Shown one piece after another: positions 1-10,603 of a stretch of 64,000 bases of DNA. Position 1 is the first letter of the stretch. Each line of letters begins with the position of its first letter. Location: contig JAUYSM010000015.1 of the NCBI GenBank assembly GCA_030696315.1, positions 1 through 64,000 on the forward strand, in the 5' to 3' direction. Origin of the DNA: Pseudohongiella sp. Its GTDB lineage: Bacteria; Pseudomonadota; Gammaproteobacteria; Pseudomonadales; Pseudohongiellaceae. Position numbers and translations under genes: made by a program. Under the pieces are notes generated by a model. That model did not search any database. It saw only the letters and a program-made list of their open reading frames with translations, and was not told the origin of the DNA.

Positions 1-240
1 AACCTGAAACAGCTTGTAGAACAAAGCATTAGCCGGCACGAACCGCTCAGAGTCTCCCGACGGTCCAGGCAGGACTTTGTTGTGATGAGCGCAGAAGACT
101 GGGAGCGTGAACAGGAAACGCTATATGTTCTGCAAAACAGCAGCTTGATGCAGCAGCTGGCCGAGTCGGTCAAAACCCATACCGAGCGGAAAGGATACAC
201 GCCTACAAAAGAGCGAATGGATGAGATCACTGGTATTTGA
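1..240 (+). CDS. yefM: YefM/Phd-family antitoxin (5' truncated by window edge)
   Basis: Seventy-nine residues are visible in frame from base 1; by comparison with E. coli YefM only about ten N-terminal residues are missing. YefM binds and neutralises the YoeB endoribonuclease and represses its own operon. The visible part contains the end of the Phd-type DNA-binding fold (RRSRQDFVVMSAEDWE) and the disordered C-terminal tail that wraps the toxin. The stop lies 20 bases inside the following toxin gene, an overlap typical of translationally coupled toxin-antitoxin pairs. Identity rests mainly on the recognisable fold motif plus the unmistakable YoeB partner. The promoter and operator lie outside the window. 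Confidence 0.85.
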   Translation, partial: NLKQLVEQSISRHEPLRVSRRSRQDFVVMSAEDWEREQETLYVLQNSSLMQQLAESVKTHTERKGYTPTKERMDEITGI

Positions 241-493
241 GGGCAGAACCTGGGAAGCCTATGAAGCCATGCGCCAAACGGACAAAAAGCTGCACGAATC
301 TGCGCGCAAAATCATCAAAGAGCTCCTTCGGTGCGATGATCCCGCTGTCGGGACAGGTAAGCCCGAACCCTTGAAGCATAATCTATCCGGTCTTTGGTCA
401 AGACGTTTGAGCCAGAAAGATCGTATTGTGTATAGGTTCGATGAGTCATCAATCTATGTCTTTGCTTTGGGCGGACACTATGATGAGTCCTAA
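221..493 (+). CDS. yoeB: YoeB/Txe-family mRNA interferase toxin
   Basis: A 90-residue RelE-superfamily toxin that cleaves mRNA at the ribosomal A site when free of YefM. The family core GKPEPLKHNLSGLWSRRL is present. The catalytic residues of E. coli YoeB (E46, R65, H83, Y84) correspond to E49, R68, H86 and Y87 here, so the toxin should be active. The start ATG lies inside the antitoxin gene (20-base overlap), which forces coupled translation. The protein ends five residues beyond the usual C-terminal tyrosine region. Function is known from the family; activity here is inferred from intact residues. Confidence 0.93.
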   Translation: MRSLVFEGRTWEAYEAMRQTDKKLHESARKIIKELLRCDDPAVGTGKPEPLKHNLSGLWSRRLSQKDRIVYRFDESSIYVFALGGHYDES

Positions 494-556
494 TACCCGT
501 GCTGAAAGAACTGCAGCTGGCCGAGTGGTATCGTTCAAATTCGGTTGATGATTACC

Positions 557-1385
557 CTATTCCTGATTCAGGATTTCAATATAGGCGCTATAGGCAAACA
601 CGCGGTTGCGTTTCTGTCCGGTGAGTTCACGCACCAGCGCCAGTTCGGGCTGCGCCAATTTATCCATGACTTTGCCTGCGGTGGCGGCGCTTATTTTGCC
701 GTGTTCTACGAGGGTGTTGATATTGGCAATGGGGTATTCAAAGAGCACGTCCAATACCTGTTGGGCCGACGGAGCTATTCGCCCGAGGCTGCTGAGTCGG
801 TCGCGGTCTACCTGGCGCAGTTGCTTAAGTTGTTGGGCGGTATTCACGGCCTGGTTGGCAGTTTCCGCCACGGCATCCACAAAGAACAACAGCCAACTTT
901 CCCAGTCGCCACTGATGCGTACCTGTTGCAGGCGGTCGTAATAAACCTGACGGTGTCTTTTGAAAAATACCGACAGGTACAGCAGTGGTTCACTCAATAC
1001 ATTGGCGGCCATCAGTATGAGCGGGATCAGCAAGCGACCCAGGCGGCCGTTACCATCCATAAACGGGTGGATGGTTTCAAACTGCACATGGGCGAAAGCG
1101 GCTTTGATGAGAGGGTCAGTCGCTTCAGGAACATCATTGAGAAAGCGCTCTAGTTCTGCCCAGCAGTTGGCCAGTTCGTTGGCGGAGGAACAGGCGGGCA
1201 TCCGGGAGCAGAACGCTGATAGCATCGAGACGGCCAAGGGCCAGCATAGCCAGGTTAATGCGACTCTGCAGCCTGTTGTCCAGTTGCAGCGGCGGCTGAG
1301 GTGGCAAAGGGTCAGGTATAAACGCCTGGCAATTTACCCCTCCCGCGATGCTGGCCGTGTATTGACCGGTGATGCCCCGCTCCAT
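557..1385 (-). pseudogene. Fic-family adenylyltransferase, broken by an out-of-frame internal deletion
   Basis: Two reading frames together encode parts of a Fic (AMP-transferase) protein. From 1385 down to about 1190 the first frame gives the usual N-terminus (MERGITGQY, then a PLPPQPPLQLD segment and LPDARLFL), then runs to a stop at 1134. The second frame, readable from near 1190 to the TAG at 557, resumes at a segment corresponding to roughly 100-120 residues further on and holds the complete catalytic motif HPFMDGNGRLGR followed by a winged-helix C-terminus. The missing piece should include the inhibitory (S/T)xxxE(G/N) helix and the helices before the active site. The simplest reading is one deletion that also shifted the frame. 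An internal ATG at 1237 could still start a 226-residue Fic core, but no good ribosome binding site is obvious. Confidence 0.8.
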
Positions 1386-1397
1386 GGTGTTTCCTCT

Positions 1398-3104
1398 CTA
1401 GCGCGTGATAGCGTCCCAGTTCTGCGCAAGATACTCGGTTGTTCGCCACGCCAGCGCCTGCGCGGTGAGCGTGGGATTCCTGGCTCCGCTGGTGCCCATC
1501 ACGGAGGCGCCGAGCACACCCAGGTTCTTCACCTCGTGTGCAAACCCGAAGCGATTGGTGACGTTGGTTTGTGGATTGTCACCCATGCGCGTGCCACCAT
1601 AGGCGTGCGTTGAGGCCCCCATCGCGCCCCCGAGTCCGGCGCGGATTATCCGTGTTGCACCCGCCGCCCTGTACCATTCTTCCATGCGATCCTGCGTGAA
1701 CGCGGCAATACGCAGCTCATTCTCGCGATACTCACCGGTAATGCGAATCACAGGAAAGCCGAGTTTGTCTTTTATCAGCGGATCCAGATCCAGGCGATTG
1801 CCCCGGTACGGCAATGTGGTTTTCTGAATGTAGGAACTGTTGGTACGGTCCGCGTTCTCGCTGATAAACGCTTTCCATTGCGCGCCCCAGTTGGGCACCT
1901 GATCGAAGGTGGACATCTTCGCCGCTGAGATCGGCTTGCGATCAGTATGCACCCACAGATTACCGCCACCGATGAAATCCAGGTCGCTGTGATCGAAGTT
2001 GTCATCGGCCCATTCGTCGATGGCAACTCCTTGTGCAGGCAGCCCATACCAGTTATGCAGATTCCGAGGGAACAATGCCGTAACCGGAGCCCCTTGATGA
2101 TGACTGAGATAATGCTCCCCCACCTGTCTGCTGTTGTTGGCCAACCCGTTGGGGAACTGACGCGACTTCGACAACAGCAGCAGGCGGGTGTTCTCGTAGG
2201 TGTGGCTGGCGAGCAATACCGCATCGGCCGGTTGGAACATCACTTGATTGCCCATTAAATATTCCACACCCGTGGCGCGCCCATTGGCGTCATTGACGAT
2301 CCGCAGCACGCGCGCATGGGTGATCACTTTCAGGCGCCCGGACTTCAACGCCTCGGGAATGGTGGTGACCGCTGTCGAACTCTTGGCTGCCACGTGACAC
2401 CCGCCCCGATCGCAAAACCCGTGATACAGACAGCCGGGGCGATCCCCGTAAACTTCAGTATTGATCGCCGCAGGACCCTGAAACGGATGCCAGCCAATCT
2501 GCCGTGCAGCGTCGCTCATCAGGTCGGTAAATACTGAACTGCGCAGCCCCGGCATCGGATAGGCTCGTGCGCGAGCACCTTCAAATCGGTTGCCATTGGG
2601 CTGCAGCGTGCCGTTGATATTGCCTGCGTTGCCCGAGACACCCAGTGCGTATTCCACGGTGTCGTAATAGGGTTCCAGATCCTCGTAGCTGATCGGCCAA
2701 TCCTCAACCGTGGAATCCAAAGGAATGCGATGGGCACCATAGCGGCGCGTGGTCTCGCTCACCGTCTTGAAATCCCATGGATTGAGGCGCCAGCTCTGCG
2801 CCCAATAGTGCAACGTGGTACCTCCCACACCATTCATCATGGGATGTCCGCCCCCTTGTACCGCCTCGAAATTGATGTTGGCGCGAGAGGTGGGAATTTC
2901 ACTCTTGGCTTTAGGAACGGCCTGCGGCCAGTCGCGCAGATTGTTGCGCACTTCATCGGGTGCGAAGTCGCGCGTCGTCATCCAGCCGCCGGCTTCCAGG
3001 CCAATAACATTCAGGCCCGCGTTGACGAGCGGCAGTACCGCAACACCGCCCACAGCGCCCAGGCCAATCACTACAACATCAGTGCGCGCGTTTTCATTGG
3101 CCAT
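1398..3104 (-). CDS. GMC-family oxidoreductase, gluconate 2-dehydrogenase-type flavoprotein subunit
   Basis: A 568-residue FAD enzyme of the glucose-methanol-choline family that oxidises a sugar, sugar acid or alcohol in the periplasm. The Rossmann FAD motif GLGAVGG is at residues 14-20. The C-terminal active-site pair is visible as the His in STHAYGGTRMG and the Asn in GARNPTLT. The start at 3104 is preferred over upstream in-frame codons because GGAGG sits about eight bases before it and it overlaps the end of the small-subunit gene by 11 bases. It has no signal peptide of its own; in this family it is exported together with the Tat-tagged small subunit. The usual third partner, a cytochrome c subunit, is not next to it. 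The substrate cannot be told from sequence. Confidence 0.85.
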   Translation of the reverse strand: MANENARTDVVVIGLGAVGGVAVLPLVNAGLNVIGLEAGGWMTTRDFAPDEVRNNLRDWPQAVPKAKSEIPTSRANINFEAVQGGGHPMMNGVGGTTLHYWAQSWRLNPWDFKTVSETTRRYGAHRIPLDSTVEDWPISYEDLEPYYDTVEYALGVSGNAGNINGTLQPNGNRFEGARARAYPMPGLRSSVFTDLMSDAARQIGWHPFQGPAAINTEVYGDRPGCLYHGFCDRGGCHVAAKSSTAVTTIPEALKSGRLKVITHARVLRIVNDANGRATGVEYLMGNQVMFQPADAVLLASHTYENTRLLLLSKSRQFPNGLANNSRQVGEHYLSHHQGAPVTALFPRNLHNWYGLPAQGVAIDEWADDNFDHSDLDFIGGGNLWVHTDRKPISAAKMSTFDQVPNWGAQWKAFISENADRTNSSYIQKTTLPYRGNRLDLDPLIKDKLGFPVIRITGEYRENELRIAAFTQDRMEEWYRAAGATRIIRAGLGGAMGASTHAYGGTRMGDNPQTNVTNRFGFAHEVKNLGVLGASVMGTSGARNPTLTAQALAWRTTEYLAQNWDAITR

Positions 3105-3831
3105 GAGCTGCACCTCCGCTCCGAGCAGATGCAGGACCCGCCGGATTCTTGGTATAGGTTGGCATGTCGTAGGCAGATTGTCGGCTTGGTGCCAGTGCGC
3201 GGCCCTGGCGGACATCTTCCTGACTCGACCCCGCGCGGACCCCCGGATAGCCGATCATGTCCCAGCCCACGAAGTCACGGTTGCCCCCGTAATAGGGATC
3301 GCTGAACGTACCGTCGATGGTGTGTGTGCGGACTGTGTTGAAGAAACCCGAGTTCAGCATGGCAAAGCCCGGGATGGCGTTGCGGGTCATCGCGTCGATG
3401 ATGTCGTCCTGCGCGCTGGTTGGCAGCAGGTGAAAGGGTGTACTGCCCACTTCCATCGCATGAGCATCCAGCGCTGCCAGACCCGTAGCGTAAAGTTCAC
3501 GTGAAGCGGCCATTGCGCCAGTTAATCCACGATCGATGTAGTGCACGGCGCGCGCTTCATGAGCACCTGGTGTGCCGTCATCACTGGGCAGGATGCGGGA
3601 GGTGAAGGCGTCAAGCGCCGCACTCTCAGCCGCGGTGAGCGTCTCGAAAGCTTCGGTGACAGGAATGCGCGCGCGGGCCGGCTGCTGCAGGGACGACTGC
3701 GCGATGGCGGAACTGCTCGCCCCGGTGATCAGTGCTGCGCCTGTCAAACCGACACCTTTCAGCAGGTCGCGGCGCGATAGCGATGTTTCCTGTGTGGTTA
3801 CTGTGCATGCGTCGTTATTATTCTTGTTCAT
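3094..3831 (-). CDS. Gluconate 2-dehydrogenase subunit 3 family protein with Tat signal
   Basis: A 245-residue small subunit of a membrane-associated GMC dehydrogenase. The N-terminus holds a twin-arginine signal (SLSRRDLLKGVGL followed by an Ala/Gly-rich hydrophobic stretch and a probable cut after SSAIA). The body shows the family pattern LTAAESAALDAFTSRILPSDDGTPGA. It precedes the flavoprotein gene and overlaps it by 11 bases, so the two are co-translated. It is believed to carry the folded flavoprotein across the inner membrane and stabilise it. No haem-binding motif is present. Confidence 0.85.
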   Translation of the reverse strand: MNKNNNDACTVTTQETSLSRRDLLKGVGLTGAALITGASSSAIAQSSLQQPARARIPVTEAFETLTAAESAALDAFTSRILPSDDGTPGAHEARAVHYIDRGLTGAMAASRELYATGLAALDAHAMEVGSTPFHLLPTSAQDDIIDAMTRNAIPGFAMLNSGFFNTVRTHTIDGTFSDPYYGGNRDFVGWDMIGYPGVRAGSSQEDVRQGRALAPSRQSAYDMPTYTKNPAGPASARSGGAAHGQ

Positions 3832-3852
3832 GCTCGTTGCTCCGGCGGTTAA

Positions 3853-4422
3853 TTATTCTGTGTACTGGTAAAGCCCGGTAAGTAGCCCTGTCGCCAAAAT
3901 GTGCCCTTCCATCGCCTGCAGCAAACTCTGCTTGTTGTAGCCATCGGGAAGGTTCAATTCGTAGTCCAGAGCATAGATGCGAAAGTTGTAAGTATGCACC
4001 TTGCCATCGGCAGGTGGGCGCGGCCCAAAGTAGCCGGTACGGCGCGTGCCATTGGCGCCATTGATCATGCCTTCCAATCCGGGGTGGCGCACAATGGCAT
4101 CGGTGGACAATGCTTCGGGCAGGCCGGTGGCTGTAGCCGGGATGTTGTAAGCCACCCAGTGCACGAAGGGTTGAAACCCGAACACCGGATCATCCAGAAT
4201 CAATGCGAGCTGCCGGGTACCTTCCGGCAGATTGAGCCAGGAAATATCGGGAGTGATGCCCTCGCCATACGCCGAATAGCGCAGCGGTATATTGGTATTG
4301 TGTTCGAAAGCCCGGCTGCTGACGAGGATGGTCTCGGGCGGCTCAGCGGACCAGGCGGGCACGACACTCAGAGTCAGTATAAAACCCAGCAGGCAGGCGA
4401 GCGTGGTGCGGAATGTGGACAT
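3853..4422 (-). CDS. YbhB/YbcL-family (PEBP-like) secreted protein
   Basis: A 189-residue protein of the phosphatidylethanolamine-binding / Raf-kinase-inhibitor-like family. The start at 4422 follows GGAGAG at normal spacing and gives a clear Sec signal peptide ending near VVPAWSA. Family hallmarks are the DPVFGFQPFVHWVAYNIP segment and, later, the GYFGPRPPADGKVHTYNFRIYALD region that lines the small-anion pocket. The biochemical role of bacterial members is not settled. It lies 21 bases downstream of the GMC small subunit on the same strand but transcribed before it, so it may head that operon. Confidence 0.88.
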   Translation of the reverse strand: MSTFRTTLACLLGFILTLSVVPAWSAEPPETILVSSRAFEHNTNIPLRYSAYGEGITPDISWLNLPEGTRQLALILDDPVFGFQPFVHWVAYNIPATATGLPEALSTDAIVRHPGLEGMINGANGTRRTGYFGPRPPADGKVHTYNFRIYALDYELNLPDGYNKQSLLQAMEGHILATGLLTGLYQYTE

Positions 4423-4553
4423 GTGGACTCTCCGTAATGAAAACCAGTGTGGCTTCACCTACTGCAGTGCGGCAGCGTGATGAAAACGGGCGCCATAAGC
4501 GGTGCATGCCGCACCATATACTGCGCCACATAATCGGGCGTGATTTGCCAAAT

Positions 4554-4727
4554 TCAAGACGCTTTGCCCAATGCCTCTAGCTTGGAGTATATAGCCTCAG
4601 CCTCTTCCTGCAACATTGAGTAGCCGCGGATATCTCCATTGCGCTGTGCGTGCATGGCCTCGGTAAGTTTTTCTTCATAGGCTTTTTGAAGTTTTTTCTG
4701 CGGATTTTTTTTAAACAGATTAAACAT
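4554..4727 (-). CDS. DUF6435-type small protein
   Basis: A 57-residue soluble helical protein beginning MFNLFKKNPQKKLQKAYEEK, followed by a conserved-looking EAMHAQRNGDIRGYSMLQEE segment. This pattern is recognisable as a small family of unknown function found next to many gammaproteobacterial housekeeping genes. An in-frame ATG 132 bases further upstream exists, but the added residues do not resemble the family, so the shorter form is chosen. The ribosome binding site is weak (GAAGAA). It is divergent from the DUF2164 gene. Confidence 0.75.
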   Translation of the reverse strand: MFNLFKKNPQKKLQKAYEEKLTEAMHAQRNGDIRGYSMLQEEAEAIYSKLEALGKAS

Positions 4728-4886
4728 GTTAGATTCTTCGCAGCGGCAGGTCAGATTGGATTCAGTAAGTACGCGTTGTAAGTACGGCTGAAATCCAATG
4801 TCGGATGACATGATCATGACAGGGTAGACCGTGGTATCCGTCGAGATTGAATTGATCATTTGTTGGATAGCATCAAGGAACTCACG

Positions 4887-5141
4887 ATGAGCAAAATTGA
4901 ATTCTCAAAAACAGAAAAAGAAATAATGATCCAGAAGGTCAAGACTTACTTCCGAGAGGAACTCAACCAGGATATTGGTAACTTCGATGCCGAGTTTCTG
5001 ATCGATTTTTTTGCGGAACAAATGGGCGGCTTTTTCTACAATCGAGGCCTTTATGATGCCGAGACCATGATTTCCGAAAAAGTGTCGGAGATTTCAGACC
5101 TACTGCTACAACTCGAGAAGCCGGTTTTTGCCGGGAAATGA
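4887..5141 (+). CDS. DUF2164 family protein
   Basis: An 84-residue protein starting MSKIEFSKTEKEIMIQKVK and containing FFAEQMGGFFYNRGLYDAE, the signature of DUF2164. Function is unknown; members are small, acidic and helical. The start at 4887 follows AAGGAA eight bases upstream and matches the family N-terminus; the in-frame ATG at 4860 adds nine unrelated residues. Divergently transcribed from the DUF6435 gene with about 160 bases between, which must contain both promoters. Confidence 0.85.
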   Translation: MSKIEFSKTEKEIMIQKVKTYFREELNQDIGNFDAEFLIDFFAEQMGGFFYNRGLYDAETMISEKVSEISDLLLQLEKPVFAGK

Positions 5142-5181
5142 TGCGTCTTTGGCCTTGAATCGGCAGCACGCAAACCACAAT

Positions 5182-5778
5182 TTACTTCCGCCAGAACGCC
5201 ATGCGTGCACCACTGTAAGTCATATACATCAACAAGAATAACCCCAACAGTCCAAACACATCGTCAAACGGGCGATACCCCGTCCAGCGCAAGTAATGGA
5301 TGTCATACACCTTGTTGATCCAGTAGGTATCACGCCCCGTCTGATACAAACTCATCACATCCCAGTTGATGGTGATCTGCACGCCAGTGTCTGTGATCGC
5401 TGTATTGTTTTCAATGGCCTGGATACGACCATAACGTGTGGGGTTGGCACTGAAGGCATCTTCGAGCAAGCGTTGCAGGCTGCCGTTATCCGGCTGCGGC
5501 CATGGCTCAAATGTTACAGCATTCAAGTGCTGCCAGCGCTTTGCCTCGCGCACCATCAAGTGATCACCCAACACTGTGCGAAACAAGCGGAACTCTTCCC
5601 ACTCAGCTGCAGGCACGATGGTATAGGGTTCAGTCAAGGGTAACTGACGCACCGCCAACTGCTCGTAGGCTTGTTCATACGCAGGCCGCACCAGAAAAAA
5701 AACTGCCGTTGATGCCCAGGCCACGAATGGTATCAGCAACAAAATGCCCGTCAGTCGATGGAGTTTACGTCGATTCAT
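5182..5778 (-). CDS. PepSY-type two-pass inner-membrane protein
   Basis: A 198-residue protein with one N-terminal hydrophobic segment (residues about 9-30), a periplasmic domain of about 130 residues and a second C-terminal membrane segment (about 172-192) ending in AFWRK. The layout and the HRLTGILLLIPF start match half-size PepSY-associated membrane proteins, often linked to iron or redox chemistry at the membrane. There is no haem-binding or FAD domain. The specific function is not identifiable. It is the last gene before a short spacer and the lysine-rich small protein on the same strand. Confidence 0.6.
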   Translation of the reverse strand: MNRRKLHRLTGILLLIPFVAWASTAVFFLVRPAYEQAYEQLAVRQLPLTEPYTIVPAAEWEEFRLFRTVLGDHLMVREAKRWQHLNAVTFEPWPQPDNGSLQRLLEDAFSANPTRYGRIQAIENNTAITDTGVQITINWDVMSLYQTGRDTYWINKVYDIHYLRWTGYRPFDDVFGLLGLFLLMYMTYSGARMAFWRK

Positions 5779-5915
5779 ATGCTGTCAAGAAGGGAAATGC
5801 GACCAGGCCGTCATGCTGGGATATATGCCGGTATGATTACCAAAGAAACACACGAGCCTGCACCTCACGTGGGTCAAGGCCCGTGATCTCTCAAAGGATC
5901 AAAGAATTACTGGCA

Positions 5916-6020
5916 TCAGCTCTTGTTGTTTTGTTTTTCCTTTTTTGCTGCCTTTTTCTCCTTTGGGCTCAGCAGTGGCTTTTTCTTGGTTTCTTTAACG
6001 CTTTTCTGTTCTTTGGCCAT
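5916..6020 (-). CDS. 34-residue lysine-rich small protein
   Basis: A very short frame with a strong ribosome binding site: GGAGGAATTATTT directly before the ATG at 6020. The product is 34 residues, starts MAKEQKSVKETKKKP, contains LSPKEKKAAKKEKQNNKS, and is about 40 percent lysine with no hydrophobic stretch. Similar 30-40 residue MAK-type basic peptides occur in pseudomonads and marine relatives; their function is unknown and could be nucleic-acid or ribosome related. Support comes from the near-consensus Shine-Dalgarno sequence and the family-like N-terminus. It stands alone between a PepSY-type gene and a divergent Crp-family regulator. Confidence 0.7.
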   Translation of the reverse strand: MAKEQKSVKETKKKPLLSPKEKKAAKKEKQNNKS

Positions 6021-6142
6021 AAATAATTCCTCCAGTTGGGGCTAACAATATAGCACCGCGAGAAAGTGTCAGGTAGAAAATAAACAACACTTTCAAGTAT
6101 TTCAGGCGCATACTGTGAATCCTCAATAATAGATATCAATTT

Positions 6143-6874
6143 ATGCCTAAAAAATCAGCGGCACCTGAATTAAAACCCTGCCCGAAACAAAACCACTTGC
6201 TAGCAGCCCTACCCCCTACCGATTACGCGCGTCTATTACCTGATCTGGAACTTGTAGACATGCCACTTAACTGGACGATGTCCGAGTCCGGAGATCACGT
6301 CAATTATCTGCACTTTCCGGTTTCCGGCATTGTGTCACTCATTTATGCGCTGGAAGATGGTTCCACCAGCGAAACCGCCTTGGTTGGTAAAGAAGGTCTG
6401 GTAGGAATTTCGATTTTTATGGGCGGCGAAAGCATGCCCACCAGCACCGAAGTACAGAGTCATGGCCAAGCTTATCGGTTAAGTCGTAAGGTGATGAAAA
6501 AGGAGTTTGCCCTCGGCGGCAAATTACAACATCTTGCTCTGCTGTTCACTCAGGCGCTGATATGTCAAACCTCACAAACGGCTGTCTGCAATCAACATCA
6601 TGATCTTGATCAACGCATGTGCAGATGGTTATTAACCAGCATCGACCGATTGGAATCAAACATCATCATTATTACCCAGGAAATGATCAGTAGTTTGCTG
6701 GGTGTGCGCCGCGAAAGTATTACTCAAGTTGCGGGAGATCTGCAGAAAGCAGGTTTGATTGAGCGTGCCCGCGGGCGGATTACGGTAATCGACCGTGCCA
6801 CACTGGAAAAACGGGTGTGTGAGTGTTACTCGGTTGTAAAGGAAGAATACAGACGACTGTTGCCATCAAGCTAA
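6143..6874 (+). CDS. Crp/Fnr-family transcriptional regulator
   Basis: A 243-residue regulator. Residues about 20-145 form the cyclic-nucleotide-binding-like beta-roll (for example FPVSGIVSLIYALEDGSTSE and LVGKEGLVGISIFMGG). Residues about 175-220 form the winged helix-turn-helix with recognition region SSLLGVRRESITQVAGDLQ. The Fnr cysteine cluster is absent and the cAMP phosphate-binding Arg/Ser pair of Crp is not evident, so the ligand is unknown. The start ATG has a weak ribosome binding site. It is convergent with katG, so it is not an obvious operon partner. Confidence 0.85.
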   Translation: MPKKSAAPELKPCPKQNHLLAALPPTDYARLLPDLELVDMPLNWTMSESGDHVNYLHFPVSGIVSLIYALEDGSTSETALVGKEGLVGISIFMGGESMPTSTEVQSHGQAYRLSRKVMKKEFALGGKLQHLALLFTQALICQTSQTAVCNQHHDLDQRMCRWLLTSIDRLESNIIIITQEMISSLLGVRRESITQVAGDLQKAGLIERARGRITVIDRATLEKRVCECYSVVKEEYRRLLPSS

Positions 6875-6894
6875 AGCAAAACCAGAAACCCAAA

Positions 6895-6927
6895 CCCGGG
6901 CAAAGCCACAAATCAGCTAAGCCCGGG
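6895..6927. terminator. Possible stem-loop between convergent crp-like gene and katG
   Basis: CCCGGGC (6895-6901) can pair with GCCCGGG (6921-6927) around a 19-base loop, in the 70-base gap between two convergent stops. No run of T follows on either strand, so it may be a 3'-end stabiliser rather than a classical intrinsic terminator. Confidence 0.3.
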
Positions 6928-6944
6928 CCAGGTATCAGTTCGAC

Positions 6945-9188
<2,244 letters not shown>

Positions 9189-9267
9189 TTATCGATCTCT
9201 CAATCATTCGAGACCGACTATACATCAACTTCATGACAATGCTTAAATTATTAAATAAGACTTTTTG

Positions 9268-9282
9268 ATAGATTATATCTAT
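9268..9282. promoter_or_regulatory. Possible OxyR-type half operator upstream of katG
   Basis: The string ATAG-N7-CTAT, an exact match to one half of the OxyR tetramer consensus, lies in the AT-rich spacer between katG and the divergent lipoprotein gene. Only one of the two expected dimer sites is clear, so assignment is tentative; position upstream of a peroxide-defence gene is what makes it credible. Confidence 0.35.
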
Positions 9283-9363
9283 TGATTTGGCGCTCACAAG
9301 TTGACAGTAACAGCGATGGCTGAGATGCTGGCCTTGGTCAATAACAAAAATGGAGCCACACTT

Positions 9364-10572
9364 ATGAGTATTAAATCGACTCGCCCGGTATCCGCTATAA
9401 AAACCCTGGCGGCTGCGTCGCTGATTGTTTTGTTTACTGCCTGCTCTGAACCTGCAAACAACGCAACAACTACCACCATGCCACCTGCTGCATTGACAGC
9501 AATAACAACTGAATCGACTCCGCCAGGAAATATCATCACGGGTGAGGGCATTCCCAATCCGAATCCCGTCATCACTCAGAACTGGGGAGAACTGCCCGAA
9601 GGTCGGGTCTGGGGCTCCTCCGCCGGAGTCGATATTGATCCGTTCGACGGGCACATCTGGGCATACGAACGTTGCGGCGCAGGCAGTTTTGGCGCCGGCG
9701 TTCCAGTGACCTGCGACACCAACCCTGTTGATCCCATTTTTAAATTTGACCGCAATACCGGTGAAGTCCTGGCCAACTTTGGTGGCAGCATCATGGTTAC
9801 CCCACATGGCATTTATGTGGATGATGAAGGCAATGTCTGGGTGACCGACTTCGCCACCAATGCTGATGAGACCAAAGGTCAACAAGTTCACAAGTTCAGC
9901 CCAAGTGGTGAACTGCTACTCAGCCTGGGGACACCCGGGAAAGTTGGTAACGATGGCGCTCACTTTAATCAACCTAACGATGTGATTGTAGGTCCTGATG
10001 GCAGCATTTATGTCTCGGATGGCCATAGCGGCCAAGGGATGACCACCAATCAGGCAATGGCGGAGGGACGCGCGGCAGGACTGACCGCACGCGTTTTGAA
10101 GTTCGCACCCGATGGTACTTTCATCAAACAGTGGGGACAGATCGGTGTCAGACACGGTGAATTCCGTACACCGCACGCTCTGGAGTTCGATTCTCAAGGG
10201 CGCCTGTGGGTGGCCGACCGCGGCAATCATCGCATCGAAATTTTTGACCAGGAAGGAAACTACCTCGACTCACGTTATGCCTTTAGCCGCATCAGCGGAT
10301 TGTTTATCACGGATGACGACATCTTATACGCCATCGACTCCGAATCCAGCCCGACCAACCATGTTGGCTGGCGCAATGGCATACGAATCGGCCACATCGA
10401 TCATGATCACGTCACCGGTTTTATTCCACCCTTTGAGCGCGAAGATCGAGTCTACCAAGGCACCGCCGGCGAAGGTGTTGCGGTAGATGCTGATGGCAAC
10501 GTCTATGCCGCAGAAGGCCCCAACTCCTTGACGCAGGCAGGCGGCGCATTTACCAAATATTCAGTGCGCTGA
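9364..10572 (+). CDS. NHL-repeat beta-propeller lipoprotein
   Basis: A 402-residue lipoprotein. The start at 9364 follows GGAG eight bases upstream; the next in-frame upstream codon adds residues that would spoil the signal. The signal ends in a lipobox LFTAC. The mature part is a six-bladed NHL propeller: repeated units such as TPHGIYVDDEGNVWVTDF, QPNDVIVGPDGSIYVSDG and TPHALEFDSQGRLWVADRGN. The arrangement resembles peptidyl-alpha-hydroxyglycine alpha-amidating lyase and bacterial relatives that often sit with redox genes, but lyase activity cannot be claimed. The propeller probably serves binding or enzymatic work in the periplasm. Divergent from katG. Confidence 0.8.
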   Translation: MSIKSTRPVSAIKTLAAASLIVLFTACSEPANNATTTTMPPAALTAITTESTPPGNIITGEGIPNPNPVITQNWGELPEGRVWGSSAGVDIDPFDGHIWAYERCGAGSFGAGVPVTCDTNPVDPIFKFDRNTGEVLANFGGSIMVTPHGIYVDDEGNVWVTDFATNADETKGQQVHKFSPSGELLLSLGTPGKVGNDGAHFNQPNDVIVGPDGSIYVSDGHSGQGMTTNQAMAEGRAAGLTARVLKFAPDGTFIKQWGQIGVRHGEFRTPHALEFDSQGRLWVADRGNHRIEIFDQEGNYLDSRYAFSRISGLFITDDDILYAIDSESSPTNHVGWRNGIRIGHIDHDHVTGFIPPFEREDRVYQGTAGEGVAVDADGNVYAAEGPNSLTQAGGAFTKYSVR

Positions 10573-10603
10573 AAAAGACGGCGAGTTGCAAAGAACATCA
10601 GGA

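Noticed and set aside
2815-3504. Plus-strand frame of 229 codons opposite the GMC dehydrogenase genes
   Set aside because: Antisense to two convincing coding regions, with no recognisable domain.
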